From the NCBI GenBank assembly GCA_026195255.1, contig JAPHSS010000008.1, forward strand, positions 1 through 64,000: DNA of 64,000 nt. The letters run 5' to 3'. A model generated the notes under the pieces. It did not search any database, was not told where the DNA came from, and saw only the letters and a list, made by a program, of their open reading frames with translations. The translations under genes and the position numbers were made by a program. Source of the stretch: Gammaproteobacteria bacterium. GTDB lineage: Bacteria > Pseudomonadota > Gammaproteobacteria > SZUA-229. Below, in pieces: positions 26,136 to 35,968 of the stretch (positions within the stretch are counted from its first letter, which is position 1; every line of letters starts with the position of its first letter).

Positions 26136-27506
26136 ATGAGCAAACACCCCGATCTTTCCCGCATAAGCCCCCATGGTCGAATGGAAACGCTTTCACAAAC
26201 GGAAGTTAATCACCTAAAAAAAGAAAGCGAATCTGGAAGTTATGATATTTATAGACGCTGCTCACTAGCCGTATTAAATGTGGGTAGTGAAATTGATGAT
26301 ACAAAAAAAGTATTAGAGGAGTACTCTGATTTCGATATTAGAGTAATTCAGAAAGAACGCGGTATAAAACTTGAGTTAGAGAATGCACCGAAACGGGCTT
26401 TTGTTGATGGCAACATGATCGTCGGCATCCAGGAGCATTTGTTTTCTGTATTACGAGATATTGTTTATGCTCGAAGCGAACTAGAGTCACACGCCACATT
26501 CGACCTGAGCACTCAAAATGGCATTACAAATGCTGTATTTCAAATTTTACGTAACGCCAATGTTTTAAAACCGAATATTGATCCAAACCTGGTTGTTTGT
26601 TGGGGTGGTCACTCAATTAGCAGACGTGAATATGACTACACCAAAGAAGTCGGCCATGAACTTGGCCTGAGAGGCCTGGATATTTGTACAGGTTGTGGCC
26701 CCGGCGCAATGAAGGGCCCCATGAAAGGCGCGACCATAGGCCACAATAAACAACGCATATACAATGGCCGTTATATTGGTATGACCGAACCAGGCATTAT
26801 TGCAGCTGAATCGCCAAATCCAATTGTCAATGAACTTGTTATTTTACCCGATATTGAAAAACGCCTGGAAAGTTTTGTTCGCACAGGTCATGGCATTATT
26901 GTTTTTCCTGGCGGCGCAGGCACAGCCGAAGAGATCTTATATATACTGGGCGTGTTATTAAACCCGGCAAATAAAGAGCTGCCGTTTCCACTTATTCTGA
27001 CGGGCCCCAAAAGTTCTGAAAATTATTTCAAACAAATTCATCACTTCATAGAAAACACCCTGGGATTCGAGGCTCAGCAACGCTATAAAATTATTATTAA
27101 TGACCCGGCACTTGTTGCACGTGAAATGAAAAATGGCATGGAAGCCGTAAAAGACTTTAGACGATCTAATGGTGATGCGTATTACTATAACTGGATACTG
27201 GAAATTGATAATGAATTTCAAAATCCGTTTATACCTAGCCATGAGAATATGTCTAAACTGGAGATCAATACAAATATGCAAACGCACCATCTAGCTGCTA
27301 ATTTACGGCGTGCATTTTCAGGCATCGTTGCCGGCAATGTGAAAGAAGATGGCATTAAAGCAATTGAAGAGAACGGCCTGTTTGAAATCAGAGGAGAGAA
27401 AAAGATAATGCAACCTCTGGACAAACTACTTGAATCATTTGTTCTGGAAAACAGAATGAAGTTACCTGGCAGCAAATATACGCCTTGTTACAAAGTCGTT
27501 ACCTAG
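26136..27506 (+). CDS. ppnN: nucleotide 5'-monophosphate nucleosidase PpnN (YgdH, LOG family)
   Basis: A 456-residue enzyme, the same size as E. coli PpnN (454). The central LOG domain carries the motif PGGAGTAEEILYILG and the phosphate-binding CTGCGPGAMKGPMKGA region. N- and C-terminal extensions typical of PpnN are present (residues 1-140 and 370-456). It cleaves purine and pyrimidine nucleotides into base and ribose 5-phosphate and in E. coli is activated by (p)ppGpp. It is monocistronic and followed by a terminator. Confidence 0.95.
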   Translation: MSKHPDLSRISPHGRMETLSQTEVNHLKKESESGSYDIYRRCSLAVLNVGSEIDDTKKVLEEYSDFDIRVIQKERGIKLELENAPKRAFVDGNMIVGIQEHLFSVLRDIVYARSELESHATFDLSTQNGITNAVFQILRNANVLKPNIDPNLVVCWGGHSISRREYDYTKEVGHELGLRGLDICTGCGPGAMKGPMKGATIGHNKQRIYNGRYIGMTEPGIIAAESPNPIVNELVILPDIEKRLESFVRTGHGIIVFPGGAGTAEEILYILGVLLNPANKELPFPLILTGPKSSENYFKQIHHFIENTLGFEAQQRYKIIINDPALVAREMKNGMEAVKDFRRSNGDAYYYNWILEIDNEFQNPFIPSHENMSKLEINTNMQTHHLAANLRRAFSGIVAGNVKEDGIKAIEENGLFEIRGEKKIMQPLDKLLESFVLENRMKLPGSKYTPCYKVVT

Positions 27507-27543
27507 TTTATTATTTACTTATATTCAGCACGCTTTAGTAAAT

Positions 27544-27572
27544 CGGGCTTACCGAAGCAGTAAGCCCGTTTA
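27544..27572 (+). terminator. terminator after ppnN
   Basis: Hairpin with 9-bp arms CGGGCTTAC / GTAAGCCCG and a 7-nt loop, followed by TTTACTAT. It lies about 40 bp after the ppnN stop. Confidence 0.72.
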
Positions 27573-27625
27573 CTATAAAAGAAAAATTAGAAAACTACTC
27601 TCACATAGAAATAAAGGATGATTTC

Positions 27626-28621
27626 ATGTCAAACGGTTTAGCTTCATTACTTTCTAACAGGCAGTTAAAATGCGAAGTATGCGACTGCCTAATCAATTAT
27701 CCTGATACGCTGCTTATTAAAGATACTAATTACACTGTCTGTCGAGCATTTGATTGCCAAAGGATCATGAACAAAAAACGACTCATGACACCTTTCATGT
27801 TTCAGTCTCATCTCGATTTCAATCGAACATTAATCCGTAAAAATCGTGAAAAAAGTATCGCCACCAAACTGCACATTGAACAAGTTACGGCTAGAGAAAA
27901 ACAGGAAAACCAGCAGCACCTGAAAAACACGCTTATTACTAATGCGCATATATCTGAGAATGATATCTACATGTTAACCATACCGTCAGGTGACTCAGCA
28001 TCCTCTACTTGCGAAAAGCAACGGCTGGACGATTATATAGAGCACCTGAAATCCATTATTATAGAAGCTGAAAATTACAATAATGCATCAGAAGTGGCAT
28101 TTGATGAACATCAGGATGCATATAGCAAAAGACGTGCTGTTGAAAATAGTTTTATAGAAAAACCTCAGTTAAAAACAATTAGCGACAACTTATGCACTAT
28201 GTGCAAAGGTGGTTGCTGCGCATCGGGAAAAGAACACGCTTATCTCTCCGTTTTTTCTATGCGTCGTTATATGGATTCCAATCCTGGTTTAACAGGCAAT
28301 GAGATTTTAAATATCTACACATCGTTTATCCAGCCAGAGTCAATAAACGAATCCTGTATTAATCAGACAACATCTGGTTGCGCTCTTCCACGAGACTTAC
28401 GTTCTGATATTTGTAATGGATATTATTGTGATCCGCTAAAACAGTACCATAAGAATATGCTGAGCATTGATACACCTGAAGTCATTTTGGCTATTCAACG
28501 CTCCTACACTTACTGGGATCGATTCAAGTTAAATGTTTGCAATGACGTGATAAATGTTGCTTTGGTCGATGAGCATGATATAAATTTTACAACTGACTTC
28601 TCTAAGCATACTAAAGAATAA
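27626..28621 (+). CDS. cysteine-rich protein, YkgJ-like metal-binding type
   Basis: A 331-residue soluble protein with two Cys clusters. Near the N-terminus: CEVCDC and CRAFDC, a possible zinc finger. In the C-terminal half: LCTMCKGGCCASGKEHAYLS followed by SGCALPRDLRSDICNGYYC, which resembles the Cys pattern of YkgJ-type zinc/iron-chelating proteins. The middle is helical and charged. GGATG (AAAGGATGATTTC) precedes the start. Function unknown; the gene stands alone. Confidence 0.7.
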   Translation: MSNGLASLLSNRQLKCEVCDCLINYPDTLLIKDTNYTVCRAFDCQRIMNKKRLMTPFMFQSHLDFNRTLIRKNREKSIATKLHIEQVTAREKQENQQHLKNTLITNAHISENDIYMLTIPSGDSASSTCEKQRLDDYIEHLKSIIIEAENYNNASEVAFDEHQDAYSKRRAVENSFIEKPQLKTISDNLCTMCKGGCCASGKEHAYLSVFSMRRYMDSNPGLTGNEILNIYTSFIQPESINESCINQTTSGCALPRDLRSDICNGYYCDPLKQYHKNMLSIDTPEVILAIQRSYTYWDRFKLNVCNDVINVALVDEHDINFTTDFSKHTKE

Positions 28622-28797
28622 CATCGAAGAATAAAAAGAATAATTAACAAACCGTTAACAACAACTTAATCACTTTAAATGTCCTATGCCCCATGCTCAT
28701 ATCAACTATACCGTTGATTTTGATAGTTTTTTACAAATATGCACTATACTTAATCTTATAAAGTAAACTGGAAGCACTCTAAGGGGAGGTGTTTTTT

Positions 28798-29379
28798 ATG
28801 CTCGCAGGAGAGACAATACCATTAATTCTTACGCTCGATAATGCCGGGCGACCAATCGACTGGCTTAACTGGAAAGAAGCCATAAATCTGTATGTCCGTG
28901 AGCAGGTGGCCTGGACCGCGAGTGAAACCAAACTCCGGTTTTATGGTGGAACTTGCCAAAAAACCGGTTTAACCTCTTTTCTGGATCTCAGTACAATTAT
29001 CGCTATACGCGGTGCGAAACCCAAATTCAATCATGATATTACCCCGCCATTAACTAACCGCGCTTTATTCGAAAGAGATAGACATACCTGCCTCTATTGC
29101 GGCAGTCACTTTAAACTATCCCTGCTAACTCGTGATCATGTAAAACCCCGCGCACAGGGTGGAAAAGATGCATGGATAAACGTAGTAACCGCCTGTAAGT
29201 CATGTAATGTAAAAAAAGCCTGCAACACGCCCTCTCAGGCACACATGCCTCTTTTAGCCTTACCATATGCGCCCAATAAAGCAGAAGCGATGATACTCGC
29301 CAATAGAAAGATACTAACTGATCAAATGGATTTTTTACGTAACCATATACCACATGAACGTAGAGAGGAATTTGACTAA
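28798..29379 (+). CDS. HNH endonuclease family protein
   Basis: A 193-residue protein with an HNH domain near residues 85-140: RDRHTCLYCG, then LTRDHVKPRAQGGKDAWINVVTACKSCNVKKA, which has the two Cys pairs, the D-H catalytic pair and the N/H positions. The N-terminal 80 residues are specific to this subgroup. The ATG at 28798 follows a near-perfect AGGGGAGGT ribosome binding site; a GTG at 28789 is in frame but lies inside that site. This subgroup is widespread in free-living bacteria and often not in phage; a role in DNA repair or defence is not established. Confidence 0.88.
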   Translation: MLAGETIPLILTLDNAGRPIDWLNWKEAINLYVREQVAWTASETKLRFYGGTCQKTGLTSFLDLSTIIAIRGAKPKFNHDITPPLTNRALFERDRHTCLYCGSHFKLSLLTRDHVKPRAQGGKDAWINVVTACKSCNVKKACNTPSQAHMPLLALPYAPNKAEAMILANRKILTDQMDFLRNHIPHERREEFD

Positions 29380-29383
29380 GATC

Positions 29384-30265
29384 TTATAATGATTTTAGCC
29401 CGGAAGTTAAGTCCGGGTACTTGAATTTAGTTTTAAAATTTTTCAATAACTTTTTATTAGACATTCGTTTTGATTCCGCCAGATACGACAACATTCCCTC
29501 TGATAATTGCCGCCGAGCCTGTGACAAACTTATTTCTTCAGGCCGCGGATAATTTAAAGCATCAGCAACTTTAATAAAATAATCATTCATCGTTGAAGGC
29601 TGACCATCACAACAGTTATATATTCCTGGCTTCACGTTTTCCAGCAAAGCTTCAGAACATATAGCCGCTAAATCTTCAGCATGAATTCGATTAGTATAAC
29701 CAGAGTCGGCCGCATTAACTATTGGCTCGCCTGAAGTAATACGTTTTACTGGTAACTTATCAGATGCATAAATCCCCGGTACTCTAAACACAATGAATTG
29801 CACATTATTTTTTTCGCAATATTTGATTAGCTGTGTTTCTGCGCTTAATCGTCTAAAAGCTCTTTCAGCCTGGGGCTTTGCTACGCGTGATTCATCAATC
29901 CAGTCACCATTACAGTTTCCATAAACACCGCTTGTGCTAATTAAAATAACTTTATCTGGCACAGTCTGTGCCATCTCTAGCGAAGTAATAAAATTTTCCA
30001 TTCGCTCATCAGTTAAACCACTTCTTTGAGGTGGAGCCAGATATGCAATAGTACTTTTATTAAATTCATTGAGAAGATTATTGTTTAACCCTAATCCCAC
30101 TATATCAAGATTAAACTGAGTTACCTGATAACCCATTGCTAAACATGTTTCTTTTGAAACCTCACTTTTTACATAACAATGAAAACCTATGCCCTCAGCT
30201 TTTAAAAAGCTGGCAATCTTTTTACCAATATAACCACATCCAATAATTTTTATATTATTAAGCAT
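29384..30265 (-). CDS. SDR-family NAD-dependent epimerase (YeeZ-like)
   Basis: A 293-residue extended-SDR protein. The N-terminal Rossmann motif is IIGCGYIGKKIA, and a central stretch ILISTSGVYGNCNGDWIDE is the YeeZ-type replacement for the usual active site; there is no canonical YxxxK in the expected place, a known feature of this subgroup. Later RIHAEDLAAICSEAL and GIYNCCDGQPSTMNDY are typical of sugar-nucleotide epimerase relatives. The substrate is unknown. Confidence 0.82.
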   Translation of the reverse strand: MLNNIKIIGCGYIGKKIASFLKAEGIGFHCYVKSEVSKETCLAMGYQVTQFNLDIVGLGLNNNLLNEFNKSTIAYLAPPQRSGLTDERMENFITSLEMAQTVPDKVILISTSGVYGNCNGDWIDESRVAKPQAERAFRRLSAETQLIKYCEKNNVQFIVFRVPGIYASDKLPVKRITSGEPIVNAADSGYTNRIHAEDLAAICSEALLENVKPGIYNCCDGQPSTMNDYFIKVADALNYPRPEEISLSQARRQLSEGMLSYLAESKRMSNKKLLKNFKTKFKYPDLTSGLKSL

Positions 30266-30329
30266 GAATAAATTATAACCTTTTTACAAGCAGCTGAGAT
30301 AACAACTTAATTTTTTTATTTAGACAATA

Positions 30330-30356
30330 AAAAACCCCGGATAAACCGGGGTTTTT
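30330..30356. terminator. rho-independent terminator
   Basis: Perfect 11-bp arms AAAAACCCCGG / CCGGGGTTTTT around a 5-nt loop. On the minus strand it ends the secreted Cys protein gene at 30381 and is followed by TTTTTTAT. Confidence 0.92.
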
Positions 30357-30380
30357 AGAAAAACTTCTGTTATTTTTTAT

Positions 30381-30782
30381 TTAGAACTTTTCATTACAAA
30401 GACTTACTCGTGCATCATAATAACGTTCACATGTATATGCATCACCACCTCGAGCGTAACATTGTCCACGTTGCTTGTAAGAGAATTCACGACAATGCCC
30501 CCAGGTATTACTTAACTGCAACATTTTTTTATTATGTTTCTCTTTCCTGGCCTTTTTGGCTTTCCAGGGATTACTACCTAACGTCTGGTGATCACTCTGG
30601 CCTGCTGCACTGAATTTATTTTTAAATTCCGCCGTCATTTTATTCCTTTCCCATTCAGTAAGCTCATGTTGTGATAAAGATTTACCATTAAATACACCAC
30701 GGTCAGCTGCAACTGCCATATTTAAGGGAAGAAAGATTGCTAATGCAATTACGAAAATAGCTGTTATACGATTTCCAGTCAT
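30381..30782 (-). CDS. hypothetical secreted protein with four cysteines
   Basis: A 133-residue protein with a signal peptide (ITAIFVIALAIFLPLNMAVAA) and a basic mature part. Four Cys near the C-terminus (HCREFSYKQRGQCYARGGDAYTC ... SLC in separate parts) could form two disulfides in the periplasm. No family recognised. A strong terminator follows, which supports a real, expressed gene. Confidence 0.62.
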   Translation of the reverse strand: MTGNRITAIFVIALAIFLPLNMAVAADRGVFNGKSLSQHELTEWERNKMTAEFKNKFSAAGQSDHQTLGSNPWKAKKARKEKHNKKMLQLSNTWGHCREFSYKQRGQCYARGGDAYTCERYYDARVSLCNEKF

Positions 30783-31064
30783 AATTAAACCTGTTAGATA
30801 GTTATATTGATTACGTGTTTGCCAATATTGCCCGTGCCTGTTAATTACGACCTATTGGAAAAATTCTTTAAGATCAGAGACGTCTGATCATCGTTTATCA
30901 TTTCATTTGTAATAAACACCTGGTTTTAAAAGGCATTTAAAAATCGAGGTTTGCTGTTAGTTAACCGCGATTATATTAACAAAACAGAACGGATAATTCA
31001 ATTAAAAACATGCAGAAGCTATTGATTTTACTATAAATTAACCCGTTCAGGTGAGTCTGCTTAG

Positions 31065-31721
31065 CTATTTTTTCGGAATAATATCTGCAAAAGAATCAAG
31101 TAACGAGTAATGCTCATGCTGTTTATCTGCTTCTGTACTATCCGGTTGTCTGATTGCCAGTAAATTCTCAATACCATATTCAGCAGCTGCATCCAGCACC
31201 GTAAAATTATCATCAATAAACAGTGTGGAAGATTTTTCGACCTCTTCAACTTTCTCTAATGCCCGCCAGAACGCCTGATCTTCCTTAGGGTGATGCAACT
31301 CATGAGAGGTAATTACGCGATGAAAATAATGCCCTATTCCGGTTTTTTCAAACTTCACCTGGAAGCTTAATGGGTGTGCATTGGTTACAAGCACAACTCG
31401 CTTACCATGCATGTGCAAACCTTCAAGAAATTCGACAACATGCGGTCTAACACATATCTTATCGCGAATATTATGCTTTAAAGCCGCAATATCCATATCC
31501 AGCTCGTTTGTCCAGTAGTTCACGCAATACCAGTTTAAGCTACCATATACTTCAGAGTACTTCTTACTTAACAGCTTATGAGACTCCTCTAATGATAGTT
31601 CATTAATCTCGGCATAACATTGAGGCACATACTTTAACCAAAAGTGGTTGTCAAAATGCAAATCAAGTAAAGTGCCATCAAGATCTAGAAATACCGTATA
31701 AATTTTTGTCCAGTCAATCAT
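31065..31721 (-). CDS. yrfG: GMP/IMP nucleotidase YrfG (HAD family)
   Basis: A 218-residue HAD phosphatase. Motif I FLDLDGTLLDL with nucleophile and acid Asp, motif II VTNAHP, motif III Lys (about HHPKEDQ) and motif IV LFIDDNFTVL. Length and sequence match YrfG, which dephosphorylates GMP and IMP. It is divergent from nudE; in E. coli yrfG and nudE are also near each other. Confidence 0.9.
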   Translation of the reverse strand: MIDWTKIYTVFLDLDGTLLDLHFDNHFWLKYVPQCYAEINELSLEESHKLLSKKYSEVYGSLNWYCVNYWTNELDMDIAALKHNIRDKICVRPHVVEFLEGLHMHGKRVVLVTNAHPLSFQVKFEKTGIGHYFHRVITSHELHHPKEDQAFWRALEKVEEVEKSSTLFIDDNFTVLDAAAEYGIENLLAIRQPDSTEADKQHEHYSLLDSFADIIPKK

Positions 31722-31814
31722 AGACTTATCTGACTCCTGTTTGCGTTACAATAGATTAAAACCAGCATGTCAAAGCTGTATGAACTCACATGACTTATTA
31801 CTACTCGAGCTAAT

Positions 31815-32372
31815 ATGCATAATAAACCTAAAATTCTTAAGCGCAACATTCATAGCAAAAGTCAGTTATTTACAATAGAACAGGTAGACCTCGAGTTTAG
31901 CAATGGAGTTCAACGCCAATATGAACGTATCATTGCGCCTGGTGCTGGCGCTGTATTAATTATTCCTGTAATTGATAAAACACACGTTATCATGATTCGT
32001 GAATACTCAGTAGGCACCGAGCGATATGAACTGGTATTCCCTAAAGGCAAAATAGATAATAATGAGGATGTTTACCAGGCTGCCAACCGTGAGTGCATGG
32101 AAGAAATTGGCTACCGTGCAGCTAAACTAACTAAACTGGGGGAAATGACCATAGCCCCGGGGTATCTGGGTTTTATCACTCATTTAGTTCTCGCCGAAGG
32201 TTTACAGGTCGAAAAATGTCAGGGAGACGAGCCTGAAGAACTTGAACAGGTGATTTGTAATATAAACGATATTGAAACACTACTTGAGAAAGAAAATCTT
32301 AGCGAGGCCAGAAGCATAGCCGCGTTATATAAAGTACGGGACATTTTACTACAACGTGAATACCATGCTTAA
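31815..32372 (+). CDS. nudE: ADP-compound hydrolase NudE
   Basis: A 185-residue Nudix hydrolase. The Nudix box is complete: G-x5-E-x7-RECMEEIGY beginning at GKIDNNE. The family-specific N-terminus (RQYERIIAPGAGAVLIIPVID) and ELVFPKGKID match NudE, which cleaves ADP-ribose, Ap3A and NADH. It precedes cysQ by 82 bp on the same strand. Confidence 0.92.
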   Translation: MHNKPKILKRNIHSKSQLFTIEQVDLEFSNGVQRQYERIIAPGAGAVLIIPVIDKTHVIMIREYSVGTERYELVFPKGKIDNNEDVYQAANRECMEEIGYRAAKLTKLGEMTIAPGYLGFITHLVLAEGLQVEKCQGDEPEELEQVICNINDIETLLEKENLSEARSIAALYKVRDILLQREYHA

Positions 32373-32454
32373 GTAGTATGAGCCTTAACCCAGGAAGACT
32401 AACTGGCAGCAACTGACCTACATACTGATCTGAAAAATAATATAAAATACGCCT

Positions 32455-33264
32455 ATGAATAATAATGACGACCTTAATCTTGAATACCTCTGTCAAAATG
32501 CACTCAGTATTGCGGTCGTTGCTGGTAAAAAAATTTTAGACCTTTATGAGTCAAAGTACACCGTTGAGAATAAACAGGATAATACACCACTAACAACTGC
32601 AGATCTTGCGGCTGATAAAATTATACGTAACGCTTTAAAAGAGCTAACCCCTGAAATTCCGGTTATTACAGAAGAATCAGAATTACCTGCATTTGAAATC
32701 CGCAAACAGTGGCACAGATACTGGCTTGTTGACCCGTTAGACGGTACCCGTGAATTTATAAAACATAATGGCGAGTTTACCGTTAACATTTCACTTATAG
32801 AAAATCATAAAAGTATTATAGGTGTAATCAACGTACCTGTCATACACACAGATTATTTCGCATGGCGTGATGGCGGCGCTTATAAACGATCAACTAATAA
32901 ACCTGCTCACAAAATAAACTGCCGTAAAGCTGATATCAACAAGCTTGTTATCGCGGGAAGTCGTTCGCATGCTTCTGATAAGCTGAAAAGCTATCTTAAA
33001 AACTTTAAAAACATAGAGCTTTTAAGTATTGGAAGTTCGCTAAAATCATGTCTGGTTGCTGAAGGCAGTGTTGACTTATACCCACGCCTTGGCTTGACCT
33101 CTGAATGGGATACCGCTGCCGCACATTGCATCGTAGAAGAGGCTGGTGGTTATATTACTCAAACTGACAACACAGAATTACTCTACAACACTAAAGACTG
33201 TTTACTGAATCCTGAATTTTTTGTATTTGGTGACAGGACAATTGCCTGGCACCACTACCTCTAA
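32455..33264 (+). CDS. cysQ: 3'(2'),5'-bisphosphate nucleotidase CysQ
   Basis: A 269-residue inositol-monophosphatase-fold enzyme. Metal ligands: ITEESELP (Glu), WLVDPLDGTREFI (the DPxDG signature) and SEWDTAAAHCIVEEAGG. It removes the 3' phosphate of PAP and PAPS during sulfate assimilation. Length typical. Probably co-transcribed with nudE. Confidence 0.95.
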   Translation: MNNNDDLNLEYLCQNALSIAVVAGKKILDLYESKYTVENKQDNTPLTTADLAADKIIRNALKELTPEIPVITEESELPAFEIRKQWHRYWLVDPLDGTREFIKHNGEFTVNISLIENHKSIIGVINVPVIHTDYFAWRDGGAYKRSTNKPAHKINCRKADINKLVIAGSRSHASDKLKSYLKNFKNIELLSIGSSLKSCLVAEGSVDLYPRLGLTSEWDTAAAHCIVEEAGGYITQTDNTELLYNTKDCLLNPEFFVFGDRTIAWHHYL

Positions 33265-33570
33265 GAAGCCTTATGATTTTACTTACGCTAATTGGCAACC
33301 GTAAAAACAGCGTCTGATATAAACTAATTATCACGCTCACTATTTTAGAAGTAAACACTTGCTCCTGCATTATTTTTAGATAATTATCCTCTTACATACA
33401 TAGATATTTTACTTAGCCCTTTCTTTCTTTTTAAAGCATTATTGTGGCATTTTAAAGCGTGTTTTTCAGTAGTCACTTCAATAAATCACCTGGTTGGCAA
33501 TTACTGGTCAACTTTACTTAACCATTATGGTTTCTGGTCTGGCTGGAAAGGCCATAAACGACAGTAAAAA
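33265..33570. other. intergenic region with no recognised feature
   Basis: About 306 bp between convergent cysQ and the 33571 gene. AT-rich, no clear hairpin terminator, no coding frame worth reporting. Confidence 0.35.
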
Positions 33571-33948
33571 TTAGTTTACGATTTTCCACTGTGATTCTGT
33601 CAGACAAAAATTAAAATAAGTAACGCCCGATTGTTGCCTGGAATGATTTTTAAATTTTAGACGCTTACATGGATGTTTATTATTTTTATATTGTTTAATA
33701 ACCGTGATTTGGCCTCCATTATTAGTTTCTTTATTACTCCAGTTATGGGTATCACCAGGTTTATTATTGCTCAATACCTTCTGATACTCTTTCTGTAGTA
33801 GCTCTATATCAGCTTGAGTAAAATCGGTAATTACTGCATATTTCATAAACCCCATATTTGCAGCATTTATTCTTGCTGAAAATAAAAGAACAACACACAT
33901 AAGAGATAATAGTAATAGTCGTTTTTTATATACGGTTTTCATTTTCAT
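33571..33948 (-). CDS. small secreted protein, RT0821/Lpp0805 surface-antigen-like
   Basis: A 125-residue protein with a signal peptide (LLLLSLMCVVLLFSARINAA). The mature part ends in a pattern of the 17-kDa surface antigen type: HNWSNKETNNGGQITVIKQYK, then PCKRLKF, FNFC and SQWKI, with a Cys pair probably forming a disulfide. The glycine-zipper N-terminal region of longer members is absent. Function unknown; envelope location inferred. Confidence 0.6.
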   Translation of the reverse strand: MKMKTVYKKRLLLLSLMCVVLLFSARINAANMGFMKYAVITDFTQADIELLQKEYQKVLSNNKPGDTHNWSNKETNNGGQITVIKQYKNNKHPCKRLKFKNHSRQQSGVTYFNFCLTESQWKIVN

Positions 33949-34068
33949 ACTCTAAAATGGATTATTCAGACTAATGGTATGTCAAAAAGCCATCAGGGTC
34001 GATATTTCCACTTAAGATCTCCTGTTTACTGGGGTTTATTAAAGCCTTAATTATGCTAAATTCCCACT

Positions 34069-35859
34069 ATGAATAACACCACTCAAATCAACACTAAACT
34101 CGATATAAGCATTCAGTCAGGCCGCCCCTCAAGTGAGATCCAGCTGAGCCCAGAAGCTCAGCGAGATGTACATCAGGCGTACCTGGTTACTATGCGACAG
34201 CGTTTCAAAACTGAAATTAATCGACTTACACGTGGTGACATGTCTGATTTACTTGCCGCTCATAAAGCAGATTACGACAACCTTAGTTTTCTCATGACCT
34301 ACATTTATGCCTGGAGCTGGTTACAACAGAATATTCACAATTTATATCAGGAGGAAGTTCTAGCGGCTTTTGCAAATGGCCCGCAAGCTTTTTTAATGGA
34401 TTTGATATTAAAAAGCAATACAAGCAGCGAATTTATTGATTCATATATTAGTTACTGGCAGAACTACCAGGGCGAACCTCAATTGCAACAACAACAAATG
34501 CTGATACTGTTACAACAGTCTCCCGATAAAGAGAGTTTAATCAGCTCTATTGAAGCGACCTGGAATAAACTTCATCTATTTAACAAGAGTTTTGCAATCG
34601 GTTACAAAGATTTAGCGAAAAAAGAAAAAGACAGATACGCCGATATGCTGGCAGATGAAGACAGGGAAAGATTGAAACTTGTCGACGAATTACCCGACAC
34701 ACCTTCGTTAAAACTTTTTAATAAACTTGGCATTATTCCAGCAATGGGCTGCCCACAAACCTGCCGTCATTGCATGTTTATTTTTCGCCCATTGATGAAA
34801 AACACGCAAGACCCTGACCAGGTATTTCAGATAATAAACAAACTAACAACCTCTGTGTTATTTACCGGCGGTGATCTGACCAAACATCTTGATCATTTTT
34901 ACAACGCCATATCAAGCATGCAGCACGTTACCACTTTCGCTATTTTGCTAAACGGTGACTTTGCCGATAGTCGAGAAGTAACTGAAACTATTATGCAAAA
35001 TATGGCCACTGCTATTCGCCGTCGTCACATTACATGGCCAAAAGCTAAAGTTAATTTACAAATCAGCTTTGATGAGTTTCATCAGGAAGTTGTAGTTGAT
35101 CGTAAGGGCAATCTAAAAGAACGTATACCGGTAGTTAAAATTGCCAATATTGTTGAAGCCGCTCCGAGATTTGCCGATGAAATTCAGCTTTGCTTATGTC
35201 ACAAGCAAAGTCACTTAAATTTTTCTATGGATGTATTTAAAAAAGGTGTATTTGCCCGTTTAACCAAAGAACTGGGACGACGTGGGCATCAGATACAAAT
35301 TCTGGCCGCTGGCCCTTCAACACGTTTAAAGCGTAATCCGCATAACCCAGAAACACCAGCACAGGTTATAAAAGATGCGACTTTTGTTTTAAGTAAATAC
35401 CCATCAGTCCCCTTAATGCTAACCAGCTCAACCATTGATGCCTATGGTCGTGCTGAAATGATGGAGTTACACGAGTCTGTCAATGAACGTGATTTATTAA
35501 AACAAATGTTAGATGGAAAGGGAACCGGTGCAGAAACTTTTGATAATGATTTAATGTTCTGGTTTAACGGTTGGGCGACTTTATTTTCAGCAGTGCATAT
35601 ATCTCTGGGTAATATTTTTGAAGATGGTATTGATGTTATCAGACAACGTCAGGCAAAAGATCCTTTAAGTAACGCCATGTTTCGATTTGATATTCGCTTA
35701 CTGGATTATTACCGCGAGAAACGTGATGACCTGGATTCAATTATTGAAAAATCAACCGGACCTCATCACTTATTTCACACTATTACTGAAGAGGGTGCCA
35801 TGCGTTTACATATGACTAAACGCCTTCTGGAATCTGCAAATACACATCAAGCCATTTAA
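34069..35859 (+). CDS. uncharacterised radical-SAM-like protein
   Basis: A 596-residue protein. C228, C232 and C235 form CPQTCRHC, the Cx3Cx2C cluster motif of radical SAM enzymes, in the context AMGCPQTCRHCMF. About 30 residues on, VLFTGGDLTKH fits the GGE-type SAM-binding segment. The first 200 residues are helical and unlike known partners; the C-terminal 200 residues contain FDNDLMFWFNGWATLFSAVHISLGN. Two further Cys (LCLC) lie between. I know no named family for it. It stands alone, so its substrate cannot be inferred from context. Confidence 0.72.
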   Translation: MNNTTQINTKLDISIQSGRPSSEIQLSPEAQRDVHQAYLVTMRQRFKTEINRLTRGDMSDLLAAHKADYDNLSFLMTYIYAWSWLQQNIHNLYQEEVLAAFANGPQAFLMDLILKSNTSSEFIDSYISYWQNYQGEPQLQQQQMLILLQQSPDKESLISSIEATWNKLHLFNKSFAIGYKDLAKKEKDRYADMLADEDRERLKLVDELPDTPSLKLFNKLGIIPAMGCPQTCRHCMFIFRPLMKNTQDPDQVFQIINKLTTSVLFTGGDLTKHLDHFYNAISSMQHVTTFAILLNGDFADSREVTETIMQNMATAIRRRHITWPKAKVNLQISFDEFHQEVVVDRKGNLKERIPVVKIANIVEAAPRFADEIQLCLCHKQSHLNFSMDVFKKGVFARLTKELGRRGHQIQILAAGPSTRLKRNPHNPETPAQVIKDATFVLSKYPSVPLMLTSSTIDAYGRAEMMELHESVNERDLLKQMLDGKGTGAETFDNDLMFWFNGWATLFSAVHISLGNIFEDGIDVIRQRQAKDPLSNAMFRFDIRLLDYYREKRDDLDSIIEKSTGPHHLFHTITEEGAMRLHMTKRLLESANTHQAI

Positions 35860-35968
35860 GTTGAAAGTTATTAATACATATATTCCGCGTCCCACTGAAC
35901 ATCAAAACCTTTAGCAAGAACTATTTCTTTTTATGTTCTGTACTTACAATAAGAAATAGCCCCGATTT

